Assembly (NCBI GenBank): GCA_028281485.1
Contig: JANQJT010000072.1
Span: 1-13,368, forward strand
From: Phycisphaeraceae bacterium
GTDB taxonomy: Bacteria; Planctomycetota; Phycisphaerae; Phycisphaerales; Zrk34
DNA: 13,368 bases
Direction: 5' to 3'
Under the pieces are notes generated by a model, which searched no databases, had not been told where the DNA came from, and was given only the letters and a program-made list of their open reading frames with translations. Made by a program: the position numbers and the translations under genes. Positions 6,491 through 13,368 of this stretch are shown in pieces. Within the stretch, counting starts at the first letter, position 1. The number at the start of each line of letters is the position of its first letter.

Positions 6491-7978
6491 ATGGGGTGGA
6501 TACGCAAGATTCTGCTCGGGGCGTTGTTGGCGGGGGCGTTGTTGTTTTTAGCGATCGGGCCGCGCCCGCAGATCGATCCGTCTGAAGATGGCGTGGTCGT
6601 CATCCGTTATTGGGAGAAGTGGGGCGGGGGCAACGAAGCGCGGGTGATGCAGCAGATCGTTGACCGGTTCAACGCCGAGCGGCGTCGCAACGCCGAGGGG
6701 AAGCTCATCCGGGTGGAGTACCTGGGCGTGAGCGGTGTGGACATGAAGGTGTTGCTGGCGACGAGCGCGGACGTGCCGCCGGAGGTTGCGGGGGTGTGGG
6801 ATTACACGATCCCGTCGATGGGTGAGCTGGGGGCGTTGCGATCTTTTGAAGACCTGTTGGCGGAGCGCAACGAATGGGTTGCGCCCGAGAAGCGTGTGAC
6901 GGTAGAGCAGCTGCGCGAGTCGTACAAGCCGATCTTCTGGGAGGCGTGCAGTCACGACGGGGAGTTGTACGCGCTGTGCACGACGCCTTGGGTGACGGCG
7001 TTGCACTGGAACAAGGAATTGTTCGCCGCCAAGGCCGATGAGCTGCGGGCGGCGGGGTTGGACCCGAACCGAGCGCCACGGACGATCGACGAGCTCGATC
7101 GCTACGCGGACATTCTCTATGAGATCGAGGACGGGCGGATCGTCACCGCGGGTTACATGCCTTCGTATCCGGCGTGGCTGGCGGGGTATATCGTCTTTGC
7201 GTTTGACGGGCGGTTTTACGATCCGCAGACGAACCGGATGCAATACGACACGCCCGAGATGCGCCACATGTACACCTGGATCCGTGGCTACACCGAGCGG
7301 TACGGGCTGGACATGATCAACGCCTTCCAGGGCGGGGTGAACCAGACGATCGCGGCGCGTGATCCGTTCGTGGCGGGCAAGCTGGCGATGTTCTTCAGCG
7401 GGCCCTGGGTGACGACGAGCTTTGAGGATTACAACCCGAAGGGCAATCGTTGGCGCGTGAGCAAGGCGGTGGAGATGAGCGAGGACTCGCCGCTGGCCGA
7501 CCGCAAGGACAACTACGTCTGGGGCGCGGCGCCGTTCCCGAGCCTGGACGGCGAGAAGGTGGTGGGTTACGCCAGCGCGAACGTGTTGATCATCCCGCGG
7601 GGTGCGGAGCATTCGCAGGAAGCCTTCGAGTTCGTGATGTACGTCAACGAGCGTCGCGTGATGGAGCGGCTGTGCACGGGGGTGGGCATGCCGTCGCCGT
7701 TCCGCGAGGTGAGCGATGACTTTTACAAGAAGAACCTGAATCCCTACATCGATGTGTACGAGCGTGTGGCGATGAGCCCGCACGTGGGGCTGCGGCCGGA
7801 CATTCCGATCCTGCCGGAGCTGCGCAACGACATGGAGAAGCTGGTGCAGAAGGTGTACATGATGAGCAACACGCCGGAGGACGCGTTGCGTCATTCGCAG
7901 GAGAAGCTGCAGCGCTCGCTGGACCGCTTCTTCGCCAGCCAGGCCAAGCGTGAGGCGAAGCGGGAGGCGGGCGGCTGA
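6491..7978 (+). CDS. Carbohydrate ABC transporter substrate-binding protein (membrane-anchored type)
   Basis: Family 1 extracellular solute-binding protein (MalE/UgpB type), 495 residues from the ATG at 6491. The frame is open further, to GTG 6458 and ATG 6461, but those lack a spaced ribosome site, while ACAGGG ends 10 nt before 6491. The N-terminus MGWIRKILLGALLAGALLFL is one hydrophobic segment with no lipobox cysteine and no clear cleavage site, so it may stay as a membrane anchor. The binding lobes begin at VVVIRYWEKWGG. Typical landmarks are LCTTPWVTALHWNKELF, TAGYMPSYPAWLAGY, GKLAMFFSGPWV, WGAAPFP and a late AFEFVMYVNERR helix. It is the first gene of the operon; the permease ATG follows its TGA by 2 nt. 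It presumably captures oligosaccharides released by the two hydrolases; the ligand cannot be read from sequence. Confidence 0.93.
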   Translation: MGWIRKILLGALLAGALLFLAIGPRPQIDPSEDGVVVIRYWEKWGGGNEARVMQQIVDRFNAERRRNAEGKLIRVEYLGVSGVDMKVLLATSADVPPEVAGVWDYTIPSMGELGALRSFEDLLAERNEWVAPEKRVTVEQLRESYKPIFWEACSHDGELYALCTTPWVTALHWNKELFAAKADELRAAGLDPNRAPRTIDELDRYADILYEIEDGRIVTAGYMPSYPAWLAGYIVFAFDGRFYDPQTNRMQYDTPEMRHMYTWIRGYTERYGLDMINAFQGGVNQTIAARDPFVAGKLAMFFSGPWVTTSFEDYNPKGNRWRVSKAVEMSEDSPLADRKDNYVWGAAPFPSLDGEKVVGYASANVLIIPRGAEHSQEAFEFVMYVNERRVMERLCTGVGMPSPFREVSDDFYKKNLNPYIDVYERVAMSPHVGLRPDIPILPELRNDMEKLVQKVYMMSNTPEDALRHSQEKLQRSLDRFFASQAKREAKREAGG

Positions 7979-7980
7979 GC

Positions 7981-8886
7981 ATGGCGTTGAAAGACCACAA
8001 CACGCTGAAGGGGCTGGCGTTTCTGTCGCCGTGGCTGATCGGGTTCGTGGCGTTTATGGCGCTGCCGATCGGGCTGTCGTTTTACTACTCGCTGTCGGTG
8101 TACCCGCTGTACGACGAGCCGGCGTATGTCGGGGCGGACAACTACGCGCAGCTGCTGTGGGAGCCGGACGGGTCGGGTGGGTACGGCGATGCGCTGTTCT
8201 GGAAGTCATTGAAAAACACGGGGTACTTTGCGCTGCTTTCGCTGCCGGCGATGATGATCGTGTCGCTGGGGCTGGCGCTGCTGTTGAACACGCGCGTCGC
8301 GGGGTTATCGATCTATCGCACGATCATCTTCCTGCCGTCGATCATCCCGATCATGGCGGCGGCGATGGTGTTTTTGCTGTTTGCCGATTCGCAGGACGGC
8401 GTGCTGAACGCGATGCTGGCGAAGATCGGGATCGACGGGCCGGACTGGCTGGGCAGCGAGGCGATGGCGATGCCGTCGCTGGCGCTGCTGAGTGTTTGGG
8501 GGGTGGGTCACACGGTGGTGATCTACCTGGCGGGTTTGCAGGACGTGCCGGCGTCTTTGTATGAGGCGGCTGAGATCGACGGGGCGGGGGCGTGGTCGAA
8601 GCTGTGGCACGTGACGCTGCCGTGCATCTCGCCGGTGATTTTCTTCAACCTGATCATCGCGATCATCGGCACGGTGCAGTACTTCCTGCAGCCGTACGTG
8701 ATCACGAATGGCGGGCCGAGTGAATCGACCTACGTGTTGACGATGTACCTGTACGACAAGGCGTTCCAGTATCACGAGTTCGGCTACGCCAGCGCGATGG
8801 CGTGGATCATGTTTGTGATCATTCTCGTGCTGACGGGTTTGGCGTTCTGGACCAGCAAGCGATGGGTGCACTACCAGGGAGAATAG
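7981..8886 (+). CDS. Sugar ABC transporter permease, MalF/UgpA type
   Basis: 301 residues, normal length for a six-helix binding-protein-dependent permease. Membrane segments are visible at about 11-33 (LAFLSPWLIGFVAFMALPIG), 80-103, 111-135, 165-185, 218-238 and 270-290. The EAA loop that docks the ATPase is at residues 195-214 (EAAEIDGAG...LP). The late motif VITNGGPSESTYVLTMYLYDKAF is typical of the MalF/UgpA class. The ATG lies 2 nt after the TGA of the binding-protein gene, with GGAGG (7963-7967) rather far upstream at 13 nt, so translation is probably coupled. It would pair with the permease at 8890. Confidence 0.94.
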   Translation: MALKDHNTLKGLAFLSPWLIGFVAFMALPIGLSFYYSLSVYPLYDEPAYVGADNYAQLLWEPDGSGGYGDALFWKSLKNTGYFALLSLPAMMIVSLGLALLLNTRVAGLSIYRTIIFLPSIIPIMAAAMVFLLFADSQDGVLNAMLAKIGIDGPDWLGSEAMAMPSLALLSVWGVGHTVVIYLAGLQDVPASLYEAAEIDGAGAWSKLWHVTLPCISPVIFFNLIIAIIGTVQYFLQPYVITNGGPSESTYVLTMYLYDKAFQYHEFGYASAMAWIMFVIILVLTGLAFWTSKRWVHYQGE

Positions 8887-8889
8887 GTT

Positions 8890-10062
8890 TTGGCGACCGA
8901 GGCTGGCGACAACGCGACGCTCAAACGCAAGGCGCACCAGGGCCGACCGGTCTCGCTGATGCGCAAGACGGTGATCCATGCGCTGCTGCTGGGCGTTTGT
9001 CTGGTGTTCATGGCGCCGTTCGCGTGGATGATCTCGACGAGCCTGAAGCCGAAGGATCAGCTGATGGCGCCGAGCCCGACGCTGGTGCCGCAGCAGTGCG
9101 AGGCTCAGATCGACGGTGCGTGGGTGGCGGTGGATCGCGAGGCGGACGACCTGGACATCACCTGTCTCCTGGTGCGACCGGTGGGCACGAGTTATTCGCA
9201 GGTGATCCTGCCGGACATGCTGCACGAGGGGTACGAGCTGTTGCAGACGGTGGACGCGACGCCGGACCGGCCTTGGGCGAAGGTGCGCGAGCGTTTGCCG
9301 GGCGGTGAGTTCGGGGAGCTGCGGGTGGTGCCGGTTTCGGAGCTGCGCTACCGGGCGGTGCCGCAGTGGAGCAACTACAAGGAGGTGGTCCGCCACGACC
9401 AGATGAAGTTCCCGCTGTTCATGCGGAACACGCTGGTGATCGCGGCGCTGGGGGTGATCGGTTCGCTGTTCGGCAGCTCGCTGGCGGCGTACGCGTTTGC
9501 GAAGATCAAGTTCCGCGGGCGCGGCGTGCTGTTCGTGGTGATGCTGTCAACGATGATGATCCCGTTCCCGGTGCTGATGGTGCCGATGTTCTCGATGTTC
9601 AAGTGGATGGGTGAGAACCAGCTGGGTACGTGGCTGGGGACGTTCAAGCCCTTGTGGGTGCCGATGTGGTTCGGCTCGGCGTTCAACATCTTCCTGCTGC
9701 GCCAGTTCTTCAAGACGATCCCCAACGAGCTGTCCGAGGCGGCGCGGATCGACGGGTGCAGCGAGCTGGGCATCTTTCTTCGGATCGTTTTGCCGCTGAG
9801 CCGGCCGGCGCTGGCGGTGGTGGCGTTGTTTACGTTCATGTGGGTGTGGAACGATTTTCTCGGTCCGCTGATCTACCTGCAGAACCAGGAACAGTACACG
9901 CTGGTGTTGGGTTTGCAGGCCTACCAGAGCCAGCACACCGGGGCGGAATGGCATTACCTGATGGCGACGTCGGTGTTGATTGTGTTGCCGATCGTCGTCC
10001 TGTTCTTCATCGCTCAGCGGACCTTCATCGAGGGGATCGCGACGACGGGCATGAAGGGCTGA
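8890..10062 (+). CDS. Sugar ABC transporter permease, MalG/UgpE type, with a large periplasmic insert
   Basis: 390 residues from a TTG start, supported by AGGGAG (8876-8881) 8 nt upstream, at the end of the preceding gene; an in-frame ATG at 8959 is the alternative. The first membrane helix (residues 26-50, ending STSLKPKDQL) and the C-terminal core are ordinary MalG type: helices at about 181-203, 212-237, 256-272, 305-328 and 355-376, EAA loop at 283-302 (EAARIDGC...LP), and the end IEGIATTGMKG. Family members are usually about 270-300 residues. The excess lies between helix 1 and the SNYKEVV segment (161-167): about 95 residues, soluble and beta-rich, with Cys70 and Cys92, predicted outside the cytoplasm. 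Its function is unknown; interaction with the anchored binding protein or substrate is a guess. The gene ends 33 nt before the GH30 gene. Confidence 0.93.
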   Translation: MATEAGDNATLKRKAHQGRPVSLMRKTVIHALLLGVCLVFMAPFAWMISTSLKPKDQLMAPSPTLVPQQCEAQIDGAWVAVDREADDLDITCLLVRPVGTSYSQVILPDMLHEGYELLQTVDATPDRPWAKVRERLPGGEFGELRVVPVSELRYRAVPQWSNYKEVVRHDQMKFPLFMRNTLVIAALGVIGSLFGSSLAAYAFAKIKFRGRGVLFVVMLSTMMIPFPVLMVPMFSMFKWMGENQLGTWLGTFKPLWVPMWFGSAFNIFLLRQFFKTIPNELSEAARIDGCSELGIFLRIVLPLSRPALAVVALFTFMWVWNDFLGPLIYLQNQEQYTLVLGLQAYQSQHTGAEWHYLMATSVLIVLPIVVLFFIAQRTFIEGIATTGMKG

Positions 10063-10072
10063 CGCAGTAATC

Positions 10073-10082
10073 TTGCATGCAA
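10073..10082. repeat. 10-bp palindrome between permease and GH30 gene
   Basis: TTGCATGCAA is a perfect palindrome in the 33-nt gap before the GH30 gene, just ahead of its ribosome site GGGAG (10085-10089). Possible internal operator; equally it could be chance. Confidence 0.25.
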
Positions 10083-10095
10083 ACGGGAGTGTGAC

Positions 10096-11508
10096 ATGCG
10101 GCTTTCCAGGTGGATCACGATTGGGTTGTGCGCGCTGGCGACGGCTTCGCCGGCCTGCGCGACGGGGCAGAACGCGATGACGGTCACCATCGATCCGACG
10201 CAGGTCAACCAGACGATCGAGGGCTTCGGCGCCTCGGGGGCGTGGTGGGCGCAGGACGTGGGCGGCTGGCCGGACGAGAAGCGGGACGCGATCCTCGACC
10301 TGCTTTACACCGACACGGGCGCGGCGCTGACGATGTACCGTTTCAACATCGGCGCAGGCGGGGACGACACGATCCGCGATCCGTGGCGGCGTGCGGAGAC
10401 GTTCGAGGTGTCGCCGGGCAAGTACGACTGGAGCCGAGACGCCAACGCGATCCGTGTCTTGTGTGAGGTGCGTCGGCGCGGGGCCGAGCGTTTCGTGTTT
10501 TTCGCCAACAGCCCGCCGGCGCGGCTGACGCGCAACGGGCTGGTTAGCGGCGGGCCGAACGGCGGCAACAACCTCCCGCCGGAGAACTACGCGGCGTTCA
10601 GTCGTTACCTGCTGGACATCACGGATCACTGGCGGCAGGAGCTTTGTCTGCCGTACGTATCGGTGAGCCCGATCAACGAGCCGCAGTGGCGCTGGGGCGA
10701 GGATGGGCGTTCGCAGGAGGGGGCGCACTACAACCCGCGGCAGGTGGTCGACGTGTTGCGCGTGGTGGCGGGCGACATCGAGCGGCGTGGGTTGCCGATC
10801 GAGCTGGAGGGGCCGGAGTCCGGGGCGTGGGAGGGCGGCGGGGCGCGCGCGTACGTGCGTGCGATCCTTGAAGACGCGGTGCTGTCGCAAGCGATGGATA
10901 AGATCGGGATTCATTCGTACTGGTCGGACGCTGACGACCGCGTGGCGATGGTGCAGATGCTCCGGTCGCGTGGCGCGCAGGTGAAACTGGCGATGACCGA
11001 GTGGTGCCAGATGCGGCGGGGGCGTGACGTGGGTATGGATTCGGCGATGCACCAGGCGAACGTGATGTGGGAAGACTTTGTGCTCGGCGGCGTGGTGTCG
11101 TGGGAGGCGTGGATCGCGGTGTCGAAGTACGACTATCGAGACGGGCTGATCTACATCAACCCGGGCGAGCGAGAGATCGTCGTGCCCAAGCGGTTGTGGG
11201 CGATGGCCAACTTCAGCCGATTCGTTCGGCCGGGGATGCGGCGTGTCGAGGCGAGTTCGTCAAATAAAGACGTGCGTGTCGCGGCGTTCAGCGATGCCGA
11301 GTCGGGCCGCGTGGTGTGTGTGCTGATCAACAACTCTGGCCAGACGCAGGACGCGGGCGTGTCCCTGGACAATCTCAAGGGCAAGACGGTCACGGCTTAC
11401 ACGACCAGCGACGCCGCGGACCTGGCGGAGCGCAAGGGTGTCACGCTGGACGGCGTTCAACTGCCGGCGCAGAGCGTGACGACCGTCGTGATCGATCGGG
11501 AACCATAA
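10096..11508 (+). CDS. Secreted GH30-family glycoside hydrolase
   Basis: 470 residues; the ATG at 10096 follows GGGAG by 6 nt. Residues 1-23 are a signal peptide (core ITIGLCALATASPA, cleavage near A-C-A-T); the A-C at 20-21 is not a convincing lipobox. The retaining GH30 fold is evident: TIEGFGASGAWW (40-51), YRFNIGAGGDD, FFANSPPARLTRNG (135-148, close to the S-P-P of the family), SPINEPQW with acid/base Glu195, and LAMTEWC with nucleophile Glu302. Helix 8 is LWAMANFSRFVRPGMRRV, and a C-terminal beta sandwich follows (VCVLINNSGQ). The NSPP-x-x-x-T-x-NG pattern recalls beta-1,6-galactanase-like GH30 members, but the substrate is not settled. It is the last gene of the transporter operon and ends 8 bp from a convergent gene. 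Confidence 0.92.
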   Translation: MRLSRWITIGLCALATASPACATGQNAMTVTIDPTQVNQTIEGFGASGAWWAQDVGGWPDEKRDAILDLLYTDTGAALTMYRFNIGAGGDDTIRDPWRRAETFEVSPGKYDWSRDANAIRVLCEVRRRGAERFVFFANSPPARLTRNGLVSGGPNGGNNLPPENYAAFSRYLLDITDHWRQELCLPYVSVSPINEPQWRWGEDGRSQEGAHYNPRQVVDVLRVVAGDIERRGLPIELEGPESGAWEGGGARAYVRAILEDAVLSQAMDKIGIHSYWSDADDRVAMVQMLRSRGAQVKLAMTEWCQMRRGRDVGMDSAMHQANVMWEDFVLGGVVSWEAWIAVSKYDYRDGLIYINPGEREIVVPKRLWAMANFSRFVRPGMRRVEASSSNKDVRVAAFSDAESGRVVCVLINNSGQTQDAGVSLDNLKGKTVTAYTTSDAADLAERKGVTLDGVQLPAQSVTTVVIDREP

Positions 11509-11516
11509 GGGTTGGG

Positions 11517-11987
11517 TCAGCGTCCCATCCGGTCGGCGTCTTCGATGGCGCGCTGGTAGGGGTTGTCCTCGGCGGGTCGGGTGTCCTTGCCCTTGGCCAT
11601 GATGACCAGGATGCGCTTGCTCGAAGAGGGCAGGATGAAGAAGCCCTCGGCGGACTGGTATTTTTCCGCGCGGCTGATGAGGCGGACCTCGTGTTCGAGG
11701 AAGCCCGCGCCGAAGACGTCGTCTAGCGGCAGCGAGAACGTGCCGTCCTGCCCGGAGACGGTTCGGCCGATGTTCTCGCGGCCGAGCGAGCGCGGGTCGA
11801 GCGTGAGCTGGAGCGCGGCGTACTCGATGGGCGGACCGGCCAGTCGCGGGTCGTCGGCGTCGACAACGATCGCGTCACCGTATGCGCCTTCAACGACGCG
11901 GCCTTCGAGGACGTACTGGCTCTCGCAGCCGGCGGCGCAGGCCAGCGTGGTGATCAACAGAGCGGCGGCGGGGAAGATGCGTGTCAT
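11517..11987 (-). CDS. Small lipoprotein with transthyretin/carboxypeptidase-regulatory-like beta domain
   Basis: 156 residues. The N-terminus MTRIFPAAALLITTLACAAGC is a lipoprotein signal with the lipidated residue at Cys21 (preceded by A-A-G). The rest (VLEGRVVEG near the start, QDGTFSLPLDD in the middle, RLISRAEKYQSAEGFFIL later) resembles the G-x-V and DG-x-F-x-L pattern of peptidase-regulatory-like beta sandwiches. No enzyme motif is seen. Its ATG overlaps the stop of scpB (ATGA, 11984-11987), so it is translated from the same mRNA; GAGGAG lies about 11 nt upstream inside scpB. It is an unnamed envelope protein; the link with scpB is positional only. Confidence 0.82.
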   Translation of the reverse strand: MTRIFPAAALLITTLACAAGCESQYVLEGRVVEGAYGDAIVVDADDPRLAGPPIEYAALQLTLDPRSLGRENIGRTVSGQDGTFSLPLDDVFGAGFLEHEVRLISRAEKYQSAEGFFILPSSSKRILVIMAKGKDTRPAEDNPYQRAIEDADRMGR

Positions 11988-12550
11988 GGTTTTTGAAGCT
12001 CCTCGACCTTGGGCAGGTCTTTGAGTGAGGCCAGACCGAAGATTTCGAGGAATCGCCTGGTCGTGCCGTAGAGCATGGGGCGGCCGATCTCGTCGGCGCG
12101 GCCGACGATCTTGATGAGGTTGCGTTCCATGAGGCTGCGGAGGATTTCGCCGGAGGCGACGCCGCGGATGGATTCGATGTCGGCCCGGAGCACGGGCTGG
12201 CGGTAGGCGACGATGCTGAGCGTTTCCAGGGCGGCGGGGGAGAGCTTGGCGTCGGCCTTGGTGCGGTGCAGGCGGGCGAGGACGGGTTTGTAGTCGGGGA
12301 GGGTGAGGATCTGGTAACCGCCGGCGACCTGCTCGATGCGGAAGGTGCGGTCGGAGCCTTCGTAGTCGGCGTTGAGCTGCTTGATCGCCTCGGTGACGGG
12401 CTTGGGGGTGTCCAGCTCGAGGGTGTCGGCGATCTTGCCGGCGTTGATGGGGCGGTCGATGGTCATGAGCACCGCCTCGACGTAGTGGGCGATCTGGGAT
12501 GCGTCGACGGTGTCGGTGGGTGCGGCCTGGGTATCGGGTGTGTCGGTCAT
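11984..12550 (-). CDS. scpB: Segregation and condensation protein ScpB
   Basis: 188 residues from the ATG at 12550. The frame is open to a TTG at 12622, but that extension is low-complexity and would run into the divergent gene. ScpB is the kleisin-associated subunit of the SMC-ScpA-ScpB complex that compacts and segregates the chromosome. After an acidic, Thr/Asp-rich tail of about 17 residues come two winged-helix domains. The family signature is clear: SPAALETLSIVAYRQPVLRA, IESIRGVASGEILRSLMERN, IVGRADEIGRPMLYGTT, FLEIFGL and SLKDLP. Length is usual. There is no Shine-Dalgarno before this ATG, but a -10-like TACAAT ends 6 nt upstream, suggesting a leaderless or nearly leaderless mRNA. scpA is not in the window. 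Confidence 0.95.
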   Translation of the reverse strand: MTDTPDTQAAPTDTVDASQIAHYVEAVLMTIDRPINAGKIADTLELDTPKPVTEAIKQLNADYEGSDRTFRIEQVAGGYQILTLPDYKPVLARLHRTKADAKLSPAALETLSIVAYRQPVLRADIESIRGVASGEILRSLMERNLIKIVGRADEIGRPMLYGTTRRFLEIFGLASLKDLPKVEELQKP

Positions 12551-12556
12551 GGGGGT

Positions 12557-12562
12557 ATTGTA
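12557..12562 (-). promoter_or_regulatory. Candidate -10 box of scpB (leaderless start)
   Basis: Minus-strand TACAAT has five of six consensus bases and ends 6 nt before the scpB ATG (12550), so transcription should begin at or within a few bases of the start codon. The -35 position at 17-nt spacing reads GTGAAG, a weak match. Confidence 0.35.
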
Positions 12563-12624
12563 TCGCGACCGGCCCGTCGCTTCACGCCGGCGGGCGGTGA
12601 TGATAGGCTCGGGGCGATTCAAGC

Positions 12625-13326
12625 ATGGGGGCGATCGCGATGGCGCGGCACGTGGCCATCATACAACCGCCTTACGACCGGATGATTCTCGATGGGCGCA
12701 AGCGGATCGAGAGCCGGCTGACGAAGTCGCCGCGCCCGCCGTACGGCCGGGTCACGCCGGGTGACACGATTCATTTCAAGCGATCGGGTGGCTCGTTTGT
12801 GGCGGTGGCGCGCGTGCGGCGTGTGCTGATGATGGAGATCGAGTCCCCGAGCGAGATCGATCGCCTGGCCAAGCGGTACAACCGTTGGATCGGCGCGCCG
12901 CCGACGTACTGGACGGACAAGCGGTTGGGGACGCGGTACGTGACGCTGATCTGGTTCGACCGGGTCGAGCCGAGCACGCAGCGGCCGGATTACACGGCGC
13001 AACACATGGCGGCGTGGTACGTGCTGTCGGACGACGCGGCGGAGACGTGTGACGACGTATTCGAGGTGGAACTGACGCGGGGGTGTTTCAGCCAGGGGTA
13101 CGTGCGGGTGGGGGGCGTGATGGATCGGCTGCCGCGGCGGGGGGACGTGACGGTGGAGATGGACGGCGGGCGGGCGACGGTGCGGTACGATCGGGGCAAG
13201 CGGATGCTGCGCGGTGGGGTGTGGAAGGCGTGGCTGGGGCGGCATCGGTTGCGGGCGACGGATCGTGTGCGGTTTACGCGGGTGGACAGGGGCGTGTACC
13301 GTGTGGAGCCGATCCGGATGAGGTAA
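12625..13326 (+). CDS. ASCH-domain (PUA-like) protein with extra C-terminal beta domain
   Basis: 233 residues from the ATG at 12625; an in-frame ATG at 12640 is equally likely and neither has a good ribosome site. The N-terminal 65 residues fit the ASCH superfamily, an RNA- or nucleotide-binding PUA-like fold: HVAIIQPPYDRMIL, GRKRIESRL (the G-x-K-x-x-E-x-R signature), RVTPGDTIHFK, then the strand FVAVARVRRV. A middle segment (YNRWIGAPPTYW, GTRYVTLIWFDRV) completes the barrel. Residues about 145-230 form a second basic, beta-rich unit (VELTRGCFSQGYVRV, GVWKAWLGRH, DRVRFTRV). No signal peptide, so cytoplasmic. It is divergent from scpB, and the next ORF begins 7 nt after its TAA. Exact role unknown; nucleic-acid binding is the family-based guess. 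Confidence 0.8.
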   Translation: MGAIAMARHVAIIQPPYDRMILDGRKRIESRLTKSPRPPYGRVTPGDTIHFKRSGGSFVAVARVRRVLMMEIESPSEIDRLAKRYNRWIGAPPTYWTDKRLGTRYVTLIWFDRVEPSTQRPDYTAQHMAAWYVLSDDAAETCDDVFEVELTRGCFSQGYVRVGGVMDRLPRRGDVTVEMDGGRATVRYDRGKRMLRGGVWKAWLGRHRLRATDRVRFTRVDRGVYRVEPIRMR

Positions 13327-13333
13327 CGACTCC

Positions 13334-13368
13334 ATGCGACGCGACCAGCTGGCCTTTTCAACCAACGC
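13334..13368 (+). CDS. Start of an unidentified gene (cut by right edge)
   Basis: An ATG 7 nt after the ASCH gene stop opens a frame reading MRRDQLAFSTN to the edge. LAFSTN resembles the first strand of sugar-phosphate isomerase/epimerase (AP endonuclease 2-like TIM barrel) proteins, but 11 residues cannot prove this. The tight spacing suggests one transcript with the ASCH gene. Confidence 0.35.
   Translation, partial: MRRDQLAFSTN

Noticed and set aside
6548..7894. Minus-strand frame of 448 codons opposite the binding protein
   Set aside because: Arg/His/Pro/Leu-rich shadow with no fold signature; the plus frame is a clear ABC binding protein.
8305..9396. Minus-strand frame of 363 codons opposite the permeases
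   Set aside because: Arg/His/Gln-rich shadow spanning two well-supported genes.
9547..11052. Minus-strand frame of 501 codons opposite the MalG-type permease and GH30 gene
   Set aside because: Arg/His/Pro-rich shadow; it also crosses a real gene boundary.

Overview
The window looks like planctomycete DNA, most likely Phycisphaerae. This is an inference from a secreted protein with a PEP-CTERM tail (motif P-I-P-E-P-T-S, hydrophobic stretch, terminal R-R-R-R), GD-N-DG dockerin-like repeats in two secreted proteins, high GC, and the lipoprotein and ASCH-type genes. No rRNA, tRNA, CRISPR array or insertion sequence was seen.

Layout. 1-2383 (minus) is the first 794 codons of a large secreted beta-rich protein that runs off the left edge. 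It is open to the edge, so a search for ORFs closed inside the window misses it. 2550-3863 (minus) is a secreted PEP-CTERM protein with dockerin-like repeats. 3968-5944 (minus) is a secreted GH30-like (clan GH-A) glycoside hydrolase with a large inserted module. A 546-bp divergent control region (5945-6490) follows. 6491-11508 (plus) is a compact operon: ABC sugar-binding protein, MalF-like permease, MalG-like permease with an unusual periplasmic insert, and a second secreted GH30-family hydrolase. 11517-12550 (minus) is scpB followed by a small lipoprotein gene overlapping it by ATGA. 12625-13326 (plus) is an ASCH-domain protein. A new ORF begins at 13334 and leaves the window.

How it works together (inference). 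Bases 3968-11508 look like a small glycan-use locus. Two exported retaining glycosidases would cut a polysaccharide outside the cytoplasm, and the ABC importer would take up the oligosaccharides. No ATPase subunit is present, so a shared MalK/MsmX-type ATPase elsewhere is expected. The divergent region carries several inverted and direct repeats around plausible promoters, which suggests coordinated regulation. The scpB side is housekeeping.

The plus strand carries more G than C from about 2.5 kb to the right end whichever strand is coding. The first 2.4 kb does not share this. I found no clearly new multi-gene system. The most unusual items are the MalG-type permease insert, the beta8/alpha8 insertion in the first hydrolase, the control region, and the compositional break at about 2.4 kb.
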